Source: Bisporella sp. PMI_857 (taxonomy: Eukaryota > Ascomycota > Leotiomycetes > Helotiales > Helotiaceae). From it: 10,776 nucleotides of DNA. The position numbers and the translations under genes are program-made. The stretch covers positions 1 to 10,776 of the forward strand of contig JAJSPD010000273.1 of NCBI GenBank assembly GCA_021307315.1. Reading direction: 5' to 3'. Positions 1 through 8,528 of this stretch are shown here, piece after piece (the first letter of the stretch is position 1; the number at the start of each line of letters is the position of its first letter). Under the pieces are notes generated by a model, which was not told the origin of the DNA, searched no databases, and was given only the letters and a program-made list of their open reading frames with translations.

Positions 1-222
1 ATATAGAGCCCTGCTTTCCTTCCCTTCTTCTGTCTTTAGCTTGTTCTCTTAGTTATAACAATTGATAGTTGTTCACACCTCTGAGTCCTTCCAGCTGGAT
101 CTACGGATCGAGATCCCTGTTCAGCTTGAGTTGTTACAGCCTTTCCTCCTTAGTTTAGTATTCTCGTAATAGAACCACTTTACTAGCCGCCTTACCAGGC
201 CAAAGGATTAGGCTTCGTGACA
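1..222 (+). mobile_element. Right part of an LTR (solo LTR or LTR-retrotransposon end)
   Basis: The segment starts with a TATA-like ATATAGAGCCC, followed by a pyrimidine-rich stretch as in an LTR promoter/R region. It ends in GGCTTCGTGACA at 222, which has the TG..CA polarity of fungal Ty3/gypsy-type LTRs; the missing left end would be expected to start TGTCACGAAGCC. Base composition is normal and CpA is frequent, whereas the DNA from 223 on is strongly AT-rich. At 223 the sequence continues directly in the reading frame of a piggyBac relic. It is therefore better read as a later insertion into that relic than as the 5' LTR of an element running to the right. The left end and the target duplication lie outside the window, so the type remains inferred. 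Confidence 0.6.
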
Positions 223-1490
223 TATAGCTCGATTTGCTAACAAATCAAAAAATACTATTACAATACTTTTCAAACTTATTTCAACTAGTTATAAAGTGTA
301 GTGCTTGGCTTAAAAGAGCTATTTACTTGTATAGTGTTTTTACAAAAAAAGAAAAAAGCAAAAATCGAAAACTTTAAAACGTTATACTATTAACGAAGCT
401 TAAAACGAATTTTATAGCTGCTGTCGTTCTGTATTTAATTTCAAAACTTTCTACATTTAAATTCAAGTACTGCGTATACTTAAATAACATTTTTACGTTT
501 ACAAAGTGTGACGGCTGCGGCGTCACCTACTTATAGTTGAATAGCGAATTGGTTTCCAACCAATTCTAGTGCCTTTTTGGGCCAGTTGGCAACGCGGTAA
601 ATGCTATTCGTGCTGCGCCGTCACACAAAGCTGTTGAAAATACTTCGAGACCGAAAAATAAAAGCTACTAGTATATGCCGAAAAAATTCAGGCATATTGG
701 AAAATTTAGTACAAAAAAAGCTATTAACAAAACAAGAAATAAAATCTTTTAAAGCACTTTGATTACTCGACTTTCGAAAAACTAGCAAATTTGTTTTTTA
801 GCTTAAAAAAATAACGCTTTAGTCTTTTTTTAGTTTAGAATTGCAAATGACCAAAATACAGTTGTTCGACAACAAAAACAACTTTCAGAAACTTTTTTTT
901 TAGCTAAAACAGCTAAAGTTTCTTTTAGTGATTCATTTACAAAAAAGCTATTAATACTAAAATTCGTCAACGATTATAATTACTAAATAAACGCTGTTAA
1001 TTAAACTAATTAACTAAAATCATACAACTTTAGTTTACGTCGTATTCGCAAAAGAAAATAATATACTATTTAGCACTTTTTATTCAATACTGTATTAGTT
1101 AATTCTTATTTTTTTTTCTTTTATTCAGCAGTTGCTAATACGGCCAAATTTGTTACTTAAAAAGCGTTCAAAATTGCGTTTTATTCAGTACTATTTTCAA
1201 AAGCAAAAAATCAAAAAAAGAAAAGAAACTATAAGCCAAACGATAGCTTAAGTTTTATTCCTGATTTACTTTATCGTTCAGAATATTTAAGAGCTTTAAA
1301 GAACTGTTATGCATGCAAAGCTTGAGGCGTACAAAAAGTACTTTCAAAACGCCGGATATTGGGTGAAATATTAAGCAATTCGAAAAACAAACTTTCTCGA
1401 AAGACAACCTTTAGCTGTAAAGCATGTCAGGTTCTTCTTTGTAATACGAATGACTGTTTTGAGTAGTACCATAAGAATAGAGATCAATAA
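223..1490 (+). pseudogene. RIP-degraded piggyBac-like transposase, C-terminal part
   Basis: PiggyBac transposases are DDD cut-and-paste enzymes that target TTAA. The frame starting at 242 (also open back to 224) reads through a decayed central domain, including the stretch SYKV.CLA.KSYLL and HFYVY at about 490-502, where the family has its YVDN motif. After the insertion at 506-626 the frame resumes at 627 (codons at multiples of 3) with NTSRPK, then FVNDYNY at 963-983 (family: F-NDYN-MGGVD) and HFLFNTVLVNSY at 1074-1109. A cysteine-rich end follows, with Cys codons at 1305, 1314, 1416, 1425, 1440 and 1455 (CX2C...CX2CX4CX4C), as in the piggyBac C-terminal zinc-finger domain. The frame ends at TAA 1488-1490. 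More than a dozen internal stops fall mostly where Gln or Trp is expected, e.g. TAG 1464, TAG 1071 and TGA 1323, as C-to-T and G-to-A RIP changes predict. The N-terminal half is missing, cut by the LTR. Non-functional. Confidence 0.85.
506..626. mobile_element. MITE-like element with 10-bp terminal inverted repeats
   Basis: This 121-bp segment of normal GC content is embedded in AT-rich DNA. Its ends are perfect inverted repeats, GTGTGACGGC (506-515) and GCCGTCACAC (617-626). Inside is a second inverted pair, GAATAGC (539-545) with GCTATTC (603-609), and a perfect 9-bp hairpin, GAATTGGTT/AACCAATTC (546-566, loop TCC). The left end also folds on itself (GTGACG..CGTCAC, 508-526). It is flanked by direct repeats: ACAAAG at 501-506 and 625-630, overlapping the repeat ends, or alternatively AAA at 503-505 and 627-629. 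Either reading removes 124 bp and restores the piggyBac frame. It has no coding capacity, so it would need a transposase in trans. The superfamily cannot be assigned. Confidence 0.7.
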
Positions 1491-1593
1491 TAGCTTTAGA
1501 ACGTTGATTTTGGCCATCTGTAATCAAAATACTAGCTTGTGATTGGCTAACAACCCTTGCTGAATAAGCGAGTTAGAACGCTCTGGCGGTTAA
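1491..1593 (+). other. Possible 3' untranslated end of the piggyBac relic, ending at TTAA
   Basis: After the transposase stop, about 100 bp of moderately AT-rich DNA lead to GGCGGTTAA, with TTAA at 1590-1593. PiggyBac elements end in a short G/C run directly against a TTAA target duplication, and the composition becomes more normal beyond this point. The other end of the element is not in the window, so the terminal inverted repeat cannot be confirmed. Confidence 0.3.
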
Positions 1594-2328
1594 AAGGATA
1601 ATATTACAATATCTCCCAAGACTTTGCTAAGTTTTCCGGGTCATGTGACACCTCATCAAACTTAACCGTCCGGCGGCACGTCGGGGCGAGGCCACTTACG
1701 AAGTATCCCCTTCGAGCTTGCGAGAAGGCTGAACCTCGTCATTGATTACTCTGATTTGATTTGATTTGATTTTGATTACTAGGCTCAGTAATCAAGTAAT
1801 CAAATCATTTCTCACACTAGTCACACAACTCTACGCCTCGAGAACTGTAATTTTTGGATTGTAGCATGTGTTTATGAGTCGCTATCTCCATAAATACGCA
1901 CGATTACTCTTAACTTGACACTTAGACAGTCAAAATCACCAAAGGTCCCTTAGCACAAGAAGCGGTCAGTATCGCCGAATCACAATGTTCATATCATATC
2001 ACGCACGGGAATACAAGAATATATTATCATTTTATCTAACCAAGTACACCCCACCCTCCGGTCGTATTAGTAGGGAATCAGGTATGGCAGAACTAAAGTC
2101 TGGATACGTGTAGAAGATCTAGAACTTGTGAAACCTGATCTTGTGCGAGTGAACAACTGTTGTCCACGGATCCAAGCCGATATTAGGGGTAGCAGGAGAG
2201 GATTCAAGAAAGCGAACTAGAACGAGTAGCACTATGTTCTAACGCGTGGCCAATTCAAATCGTTGGCCAATCATCCAATACGAGACTGGCGGTCGTTCGA
2301 AGGTTAAATTCGGACTGAAATCAGCGGG
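1594..2328. other. Intergenic DNA downstream of the regulator gene
   Basis: There is no supported gene here. Composition is mixed, with a GC-rich patch around 1665-1740 and the TGATT repeat/hairpin at 1752-1807. Directly left of 2329 lies the 3' flank of the regulator gene; I see no clear AATAAA-type signal on the - strand. Short open frames on the + strand (e.g. from 2246) overlap the last exon of the regulator and have no codon or family support. Confidence 0.5.
1752..1807. repeat. TGATT pentamer repeat forming an imperfect hairpin
   Basis: Four tandem TGATT units (1752-1771) plus a fifth after one extra T lead into GATTACT (1774-1780). After a six-base spacer, AGGCTC (1781-1786), comes AGTAATCA, then AGTAATCAAATCA to 1807, which is complementary to the left arm apart from a few bases in the middle. 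The result is a long AT-rich stem. Such short-unit tails occur at transposon ends, notably at LINE 3' ends, but no transposase or reverse transcriptase is visible next to it, so the origin is open. Confidence 0.75.
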
Positions 2329-4078
2329 TCATGTTTTCTCTTTATCGAGCTCATCGCAAGCTCTGGAATCCAGTTTCGCTAGCATTTCCAGGAGCTGCGT
2401 GAAGATGGAATGTGCTTGTGCCGTGATAGTTTCATTGATAGAATTGTGAACAAGCTGGAGGAGGATACTCCCAACACGGCGGATACGTTCCACCTGAATA
2501 GTTTAGATCTTGCCCAAATGAGGTATCGAGGTTAGGAAATTAGTTGGTGCTTACCGCCGTTTCACCTTGCACCTTGAAACATATAAAAGGAACGATTTTG
2601 AGCTCATAGAGGAAGTCTTGTGCAATCTCTAGCTTCCGGATTGCCCATGACAATTGACTTTCGCCTAACCCCATAACAGAAGGGATGTTATCATGGATGC
2701 ATTTTTGCAGGATGACAAGTTTGGAACAATGAAAGACTGTCATAATGTTACTCCTCTGCGTCCAAAAGCAAGCTCTGTGATACTTGGCGGTATCATCGTC
2801 AGTAAGCTCGCTGTCGGCGTGAATATACCGCAACCAAGGCGGAACTTCATCTACTATGCCTGCGAAGACCATGTACGCCTCAGCCAGCTCTGCCAATTTA
2901 AGCGATTCAACATCCTTGTTTGCGAGCGAATTTTTACGATTCGCGTAAGATTTGATACCGAGGATTAAATCAGATGTCAATGACCAAACTCGACGCTTGA
3001 GATGAAAGCCAATCAAGAGTCGTCGTTCAAACGAGGCGTCGTAGTGCTTCTGGCTCTCATCAAGTAGGGACGCTTCCTGGCTGCCGTATTCTAGCACGGT
3101 AAAGTCGCTGTTAAGGAGAAAGTTGTTCAAGATGGGGGGGCGGGTTTCCAAGACCGTGGCAGTCTTATCCGCGCAGTATAGCAGCCAGAAGCTCAGTCGA
3201 AGTAACTTTGATTCCGCCACGGAGTCGCGGTGGAGGGCTGTCTCGTCGTGCAACCTCAATCTCAAGGCGAGGAGTATTGCTTCTCCATGGTAATGATTTG
3301 CTGCACCAGGCTTACCAGTCATATTCTGCGAAGCGGCAGAATGCCACATTCGGATATTCAAGGAAGATGAGTCTGGGTTCTCTAAGTCAGAGCTCTTGTA
3401 TAGCCCCAACATTGCCAGCGACGACTGTAGGAATGGCGCCGACAGTTGGTCTTGTAGTCGGACTAGCGACTCGGGCATCACAGAAATGACGAACGCGCAG
3501 AGAGCCGTGATGAGCGTGAACGGTCGCAAGTATCTAAGCTGTAGCTGCCTGTCCGAAACGTCCGCATGGCTGTACAAGGCTGCATAACCGTCGTGGGAGA
3601 ATAGTGAAGCAGCTGCTCGTAACGTTGGTTCATGGGCAATAGGTGTGTTTGGGAACAGGTACTGCATGAACAGGTCGATGCAGTCATGGATCAGGTCAGC
3701 CACTTTCCTGGGAGCCAACAAGCCGTTCACCACGCAGACCAGGTCAGTATGAATTCTGGTGACATCCTGAAAGATGGCACTCTTTGAGGGCTGGCTGGAG
3801 ACGGTAGTGACACCATGAGTGATGGATTTAGGGCTTGAGAGTGAAGTATGAGGCTGCTCGACGCAATGCTGGGGAGTTTGTAGGGATGCCACCACCACCC
3901 TGTTGTCTCTATTCGTGGGTAGCTTCAATGTCTTATTGGGCTTGCGGCCACGCCTCCTGGAAGGAATTCTGAACTCGCAGCTGAGATGAGAAATGCGACA
4001 GTTGGAACAAGGCTTCTCTGCGTCGCACTTGACTTTGCGACGCTTGCAAGTGTCACATGCACTACCGATAAGGGACAT
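2329..4078 (-). CDS. Zn2Cys6 transcription factor, MAL-activator/AmyR-like
   Basis: Nuclear DNA-binding regulator of 562 aa in two exons: 2555-4078 and 2329-2493, with a 61-bp intron between them. The zinc cluster is CX2CX6CX5CX2CX6C with Cys at residues 8, 11, 18, 24, 27 and 34, reading ACDTCKRRKVKCD then EKPCSNC. It is followed at once by a basic SRRRGRK (40-46), like the KKRGPK-type segment of yeast MAL activators and reminiscent of an AT-hook. A low-complexity linker leads to the fungal regulatory domain from about residue 126 (DLFMQYLFPNTPIAHEPT, later ITALCAF and FWLLYCADK). The exon 2 segment (ERIRRVGSILLQLV ... LLEMLAKLDS) matches the usual C-terminus of this regulator group, so the gene does not end at the TAA at 2540 inside the intron. 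Start: ATG at 4078, 7 residues before the first Cys. The frame is open upstream, but I found no in-frame ATG there (4150 is GTG). It lies in tandem with, and downstream of, the sugar transporter, which is its likely target by inference. Target sugar unknown. Confidence 0.9.
2494..2554 (-). other. Intron of the Zn2Cys6 regulator
   Basis: The donor is GTAAGC, with branch candidates CTAAC and CTAAA, and the acceptor is TTCAG, 61 bp in all. It lies between two complete codons (phase 0). Without splicing the protein would end four residues into the intron. With splicing a further 54 well-conserved-looking residues are added. Confidence 0.9.
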
Positions 4079-4253
4079 GGGGATCCGGGAAGGGGGAAGC
4101 GGGTTATTTACTTTATTATTATTTATCTTTTTCCGAGGGAGTTTGCCCACGGAGATTTGGATGACGGTCTGCTTGCTGCAAAATAAAAGACAGAGAGAGT
4201 GGTGGACGTAGGGTTCGCATAAAAGCTCCGCGGTGCTTTTAATCTCTCTCCTT

Positions 4254-4271
4254 CCCCACCTTATACTGGGG
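4254..4271. promoter_or_regulatory. Paired CreA-like sites flanking a TATA-like box, regulator promoter
   Basis: On the + strand CCCCAC (4254-4259) and CTGGGG (4266-4271) both fit the CreA/Mig1 consensus SYGGRG, in opposite orientation, with CCCCA/TGGGG as a perfect inverted repeat. Between them the - strand reads TATAAGG (4259-4265), about 180 bp upstream of the regulator ATG. A third match, CCCCGG, lies at 4440-4445. Repressor binding here could compete directly with transcription initiation under good carbon supply. The motif is short and common, so function is inferred from position and symmetry. Confidence 0.4.
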
Positions 4272-5798
4272 GGACAAGGGCAGCGCTTAGACTACAGTGC
4301 TCGTACTCGCCAAATCCACCCAAACCGACCAACCAAACCAACCACGCAGATCTAAACCAAATAAGTAAAACCTCAGAAAGCCACTGTGCTGTACTCCATT
4401 ACCAGTACTAGATTTGGGCGAGGTAGCGTGTTAGAGCTGCCCCGGTCAACAACCCTGCCCATGTTTCTCTATTTCTGTTTTCTGTAGCGCTGTAGAGCAA
4501 AAATGGGGTAGAGGCCATTGGCTTGCAACCCGGTCTTGATCTTTCTGCTTTCTCGCCTCAAACAACTTCAATTCGGCGGTAATTCACACGAGACGGCTGA
4601 GGCGGAACGCCCTAGTTTGTGATGTGTAAAAGCTGAAGCTGAAGCGTCAAACGGTTGCTTGATTCCTCAAGTGCTCTATCATAACCGCATGTCATTCAAA
4701 TATATCGAATTAGTTGCAAGCTCTTGCACGACTCTGAAAGAAGTTTGTTACAAAACAGGATATCCCTAATCTCACATATAGGACGTTGCATGCACGCACA
4801 GTAGACCATACAGTTCTAACGTAGCCTAGTCGATACTCTTTTAGCACCAGTGATGTAGACTTGAGACAAGCAGAGCTGCTATAAGTGTAAAGACGATTAA
4901 TTAGATGAAATTTATCTGCGGGCTAAGGTCCTATGTAAGTCGTTCACGTTGTTCCAAAATTGCAGTTTATCGACAATTATCAATGTACCAGTGCCAGGGA
5001 CATCTAATATGGAAGGACCAATATACTGGCCAAACAGGCACCATTGAAGGAATTCGAAGGCTATTCAAACCATCGAATTTTGACTTATATGGTATCTAGG
5101 TCCCCTGCTGAAATAGACTTCTATGTACACTTTCAAACGATAATGCTAAGGAAGGGCTTACTCAACTATTTACACCAAAGCTTCCAACGCCCATTTCAAA
5201 CTGGAAGCACTCTTACACTTATAAATAGACACACCATTTTATATAATGCGTGTTTAGCAAAACAATATGTCCTTTATGGACTCACAGGTTGTCATATGAG
5301 GTTGGTGCGTCTGGCTCAGATACTTATTGGCCTAAAACACAACGGCGCTCTTCGTGTCCATTTGCCTCGGTCGAGTTTTTTCGATTACCAACCAGATCGC
5401 GATTCGAAAACCATATAGGCGAGAGCAGAAGAGCCTGGATGCTATGAAAGCACCATTGATGGGACCTGTCGTATCAAAACATGTCCACGGAGAGCTAAAT
5501 AAGTTAGAGTAGTCTTTCTTCATTCCTTTCTGTGATTTTCAGCTGTACTGCGACGCGGCTTACCACGAATCTGGTCGGACTCCATGAGTGATCCACACAT
5601 ACGATAAGAGGTCTTATTGGCCTTTCAATTTCGAAGCTACAGCTGAGTGTGTTCTTTTCATTGTCTGCGAATAGTATTTCCCACCTCTCCACGATCGAAA
5701 CATATTAGCTTCCATCCATGCATCTTCTCTACGGCCTGACTGAGAGTCATTGTTTCATGCCAATTTCCTCTCACAGAATGACCAGCACAAATGACTTC
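4272..5798. other. Intergenic region between regulator promoter and transporter 3' end
   Basis: About 1.5 kb without a convincing gene. The part near 4272-4640 is the distal promoter of the regulator and has several CGG triplets (e.g. 4574-4606) of the kind bound by Zn2Cys6 proteins, but no clean spaced pair. From about 4700 to 5700 the DNA is moderately AT-rich and featureless. Open frames such as 5044-5418 (+) and 5332-5692 (-) have no family resemblance, lack convincing starts and show no intron structure. The transporter's 3' end and any polyadenylation signal would be near 5700-5798; no AATAAA is seen. Confidence 0.5.
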
Positions 5799-7888
5799 CT
5801 ACTGATTCGCTTGGATCATCTGTTGGACGCTCGTGACATATTTGTGCATTCTCCAAGCCGGCACATGCTTCTCATACATCTCGTCGATCTCCGCAGCATT
5901 GCGCTGGGAGCAGTCAGGGAGGTAGTATGCAAGGCCAACAAGCGTGCACAAGCCGGTGCCGAAGAAGAGCCACGCAGATTTGTAGCCCCAGTTAGCGCCA
6001 TTGACATCCACTACAAGCCGTTAGATTCTTTCTGTATGTAGTATCTGAATGTCGATAGTACTTACGCATAAGAGGGACCGTAGTGTTGAATATGAGGCCG
6101 AACACAACCGACATGGCCATCGCAACGCCGGCCGTTCTGGCACGAAGTCTCTGAGAGGCAACTTCGCCGATGAACGCACCACCCAGACTCCCGGCTATAG
6201 AACAATTAGTAATTTTCGCTATATAGCAACAGCAGATCGAAAAACTTACTTATGCTGTTGAAGAACGACCAGACACAGGCAACAAAAATGAGGACGTTCA
6301 TTAGAGGCTGTGTTTGGTGAACGAGTCCGAGGACTCCGACGATAAACAACGTAGTCATGCAAAATGAAAGAGCGATCAGAGTCAGCCGTCGGCGACCGAT
6401 AACATCGGAACCCAGAACAAGACAAACAGCAGCCAACAGTTGAATGCAGCCTTTACTTCTCACAGCGCGGTTAGCAACGTGGTTCTCGCGAAGAGAATAG
6501 AATCTTGCAGAGGCAGGGCAGCTTACAAAGAATGGTTGTGATGAGAAAAGCGTTCTTGAAACCGCTTTGCTTGAAGAAAAGACTGGCATAGGTGTTGAGA
6601 AAGGACAATCCAGAGAGCTGTTGAGCGGATGCGGGCATGGCAGCGCCAAAGGTGCGGCGAAGATTAGTTCCCTTAAAGCACTCGACATAAGAGTATAGCA
6701 TTCGCTTCCAGCCCATGCCAGCGCCTCCCACTTCTTCATTAATCTGACGCTCGTGCAGGATGGTGTTCTTGATGATGGTATACTCAGCTTCGACATCATA
6801 GCCTTCTACGTTGCCATTCACACGACGAAGGGTCGCTTTTCCTTTCTCGTCTTGGTCTCTGGCAGCAAAGTAGGCTATCGACGCATCAGTATGTAATGTA
6901 AACGGTAAGGTCGTTTAAGATAACCTACCGGCAGTTTCCGGAAGATAGAGGAAGATAGGAAACATGATCCCCAAAAACAACCACTGCGTCAATATCGGCA
7001 GTTTGTAGTTCATGGGGTCCCTCTTCTGAACCAGCATGAGAACAAGGTTTGCAAGAAACTTCCCAATCGTATTCCAGAAACCATACGTGACAATCATAGC
7101 GCCTCGAATGTTGGCTGGTGACCATTCCATGATGTAGACAGGGAGGGTTGCTTGGATGGCGCCGACGCCAGCACCTGCAAGAATCTTTGCGCCAGTCCAT
7201 TGAGTCCAGTCGCGAACGAGAGTTTCGATTATGAGGGACTGTATGCACAAAGTGCTCTAGTCAGACGCTGTTTCCTCCCTTTTCATCATTGACAATAGAA
7301 GCATCCACTTACAGACGCCAGGATAACCCATAAGACGTACAAGGTTGCTTTTCGTCCGATCCTGTCAGAGATGGGGTTCAGGAGAAGCTGGCCCAGCAGC
7401 TGGCCGAGAGATTGCATAGCTCCCCAAAGTGAAGTGTACTGGGCCTTTAGCGTATACACGCCTTTGCTGTTTGGAAATCCGAGTTGGCGAGTGAATCCCT
7501 GATTGGCGATGATGCCACCTGGGAGCGGAGCCTATCGTTAGCACATCTGAGACAAAAGGTAGAGGAAGTGAGCTTGGACTAACCGTTCAAATTGATTTGA
7601 TATCCATCTGCTGCCGCAGCAATACACATGAGGTTGCAAACGAGTACGGCCTACTAAGGTCAGCCACGATACTGTTGCAGCAAGGCCCGTTGCCATAGGG
7701 TATCGATGATCTCTCTCTACCTTTCGAAATTTCCAAACCGTCTGCCATTGACTGAGATTATCCTGCTCTGACTTTAGGACCAAAGTGGGCTTTTCGTCAG
7801 CTATTTCCAGTGATTTGTAGTTGACCTCGATATGCTGGACCTCGCCTACAGCGGGATGCGGTGTCTTGTTATCCATTGGTGCTCTCAT
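5799..7888 (-). CDS. MFS sugar transporter, alpha-glucoside permease-like
   Basis: Plasma-membrane proton-coupled sugar importer of the sugar-porter family, 546 aa, the usual length. Eight exons (- strand order): 7721-7888, 7584-7650, 7313-7518, 6929-7238, 6527-6874, 6250-6450, 6066-6194, 5799-6010. Introns are 54-76 bp with GT..AG ends, most with CTAAC or CTGAC branch sites; all junctions keep frame. A hydrophilic N-terminus (1-56) precedes about 12 membrane segments. Signatures: DGYQINLNGGIIANQGF (72-87), DRIGRK (130-135), EWSPANIRG (185-193), PETA (247-250, where PESP[RW] is usual), QQLSG (335-339, substrate-pocket Gln region), DVIGRRR (382-388) and GEVASQRLRARTAG (443-456). A cytosolic tail follows, PDCSQRNAAEIDEMYEKHVP (508-527), where PETKGR is usual. 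The start at 7888 has a favourable CACA context; a second ATG lies four codons later. Resemblance is to maltose/lactose-type permeases; the substrate is not determined. It lies in tandem upstream of a MAL-like regulator. Confidence 0.93.
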
Positions 7889-7975
7889 TGTGTTGTATTG
7901 TAGAAGGCAACTGTAGGAAGGGATAAGCAGTCGTTGTCCGTTTCACAATAAGGACGACAATGGGAAATCCACAAG

Positions 7976-7984
7976 CCTTTTATG
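7976..7984 (-). promoter_or_regulatory. TATA-like element of the transporter gene
   Basis: On the - strand CATAAAAGG lies about 90 bp upstream of the transporter ATG, a usual distance for a fungal TATA element. The leader between them is about 85 bp, is rich in C and A near the ATG and has no upstream ATG that I can see. Confidence 0.45.
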
Positions 7985-8037
7985 TATTTCTATTACTTAA
8001 AAATCGAGCCACTTTGGTCATTAGAGAATTGGACTCT

Positions 8038-8111
8038 GCGGGGAAGGCCAGTTGCAGGTCCACCAGGTTGGAAGTTCTGCGCTGTATTCGCCATTAGCTC
8101 TCCACGCGGGG
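8038..8111. promoter_or_regulatory. Two CreA-like GCGGGG motifs upstream of the transporter
   Basis: GCGGGG occurs at 8038-8043 and again at 8106-8111, same strand, 68 bp apart, 150-220 bp upstream of the transporter ATG. Both match SYGGRG. CreA usually acts through such pairs, so glucose repression of the transporter is plausible. A further match, CCCCAG, is at 8408-8413. This is motif-level evidence only. Confidence 0.35.
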
Positions 8112-8224
8112 CTCCGCTGGCTGGAATCCAAGTTATGGGAACTGTCCGCCAATGCGATGCATGGAGTACTAGTATGGTGGCGCCGGCAAAGGATGCTGGG
8201 TGAATATATCGTTGAGTGTGGAGG

Positions 8225-8237
8225 CGGCTCTTCTCCG
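8225..8237. promoter_or_regulatory. CGG-N7-CCG inverted triplet, possible Zn2Cys6 binding site
   Basis: CGG (8225-8227) and CCG (8235-8237) are separated by seven bases, about 340 bp upstream of the transporter ATG. Dimeric Zn2Cys6 proteins bind spaced CGG triplets, so this could be a target of the neighbouring regulator. Such triplets arise often by chance in GC-rich DNA, and the family's known sites use other spacings. Confidence 0.2.
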
Positions 8238-8455
8238 CGACTTCGCTCGCTCGATGTACAATGCAACCAAGCCATCGCAAATCTCCACGGGAATTTGCCT
8301 TTTCTGTCAGAGCGCGGCTAGTTACGCGGTTGAAACAATGCTTTAATTCGTTCAGCCTACCTTGCTTGGATGATGAAGGCTAGACCCAATGGGTTCCAAT
8401 ACATGTACCCCAGGGGTAAGTTAATAATTCTGACAAAGCACAACGCGTACAGCGT

Positions 8456-8528
8456 GACCAGCCCTAGAACACACTGCGACCAGCCTGTAAACACAGCACA
8501 ACTAGCTTGTACATACGCGATTACAGGC
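8456..8528. repeat. Short degenerate tandem and inverted repeat at the island edge
   Basis: GACCAGCC occurs at 8456-8463 and 8478-8485, a 22-bp period; the remaining bases of the two units are only partly alike. The second copy also starts an inverted pair, GCCTGTAA (8483-8490) with TTACAGGC (8521-8528). This lies exactly where composition changes from gene-like to AT-rich, so it may be a remnant of a transposon end. Confidence 0.5.

Noticed and set aside
231..246. GATTTG/CAAATC hairpin just inside the LTR, suggesting a self-priming retroelement
   Set aside because: The same bases read in frame with the piggyBac relic (IARFA, then KSKNT), and no gag or pol follows, so a primer-site role is unsupported.
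4079..4150. Extension of the regulator to a start at 4150
   Set aside because: The codon at 4150 is GTG, and I found no in-frame ATG upstream of 4078. The extra segment is low-complexity leader-like sequence. An upstream exon joined near TTTTGCAG (about 4182) cannot be excluded but has no protein support.
5044..5418. 124-codon open frame on the + strand between the two genes
   Set aside because: It begins at a non-ATG codon, resembles no family known to me and has no introns or plausible promoter. It sits in moderately AT-rich DNA where such frames arise by chance.
6451..6526. Alternative acceptor for transporter intron 5 at AGAAG
   Set aside because: It would shift the frame and lose the membrane segment leading to DVIGRRR. 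The AAAG acceptor at 6451 keeps the frame and the family pattern.
7982..8321. Several overlapping open frames on both strands upstream of the transporter
   Set aside because: They lie in the GC-richer promoter region, overlap each other on both strands and have no recognisable composition or motif.
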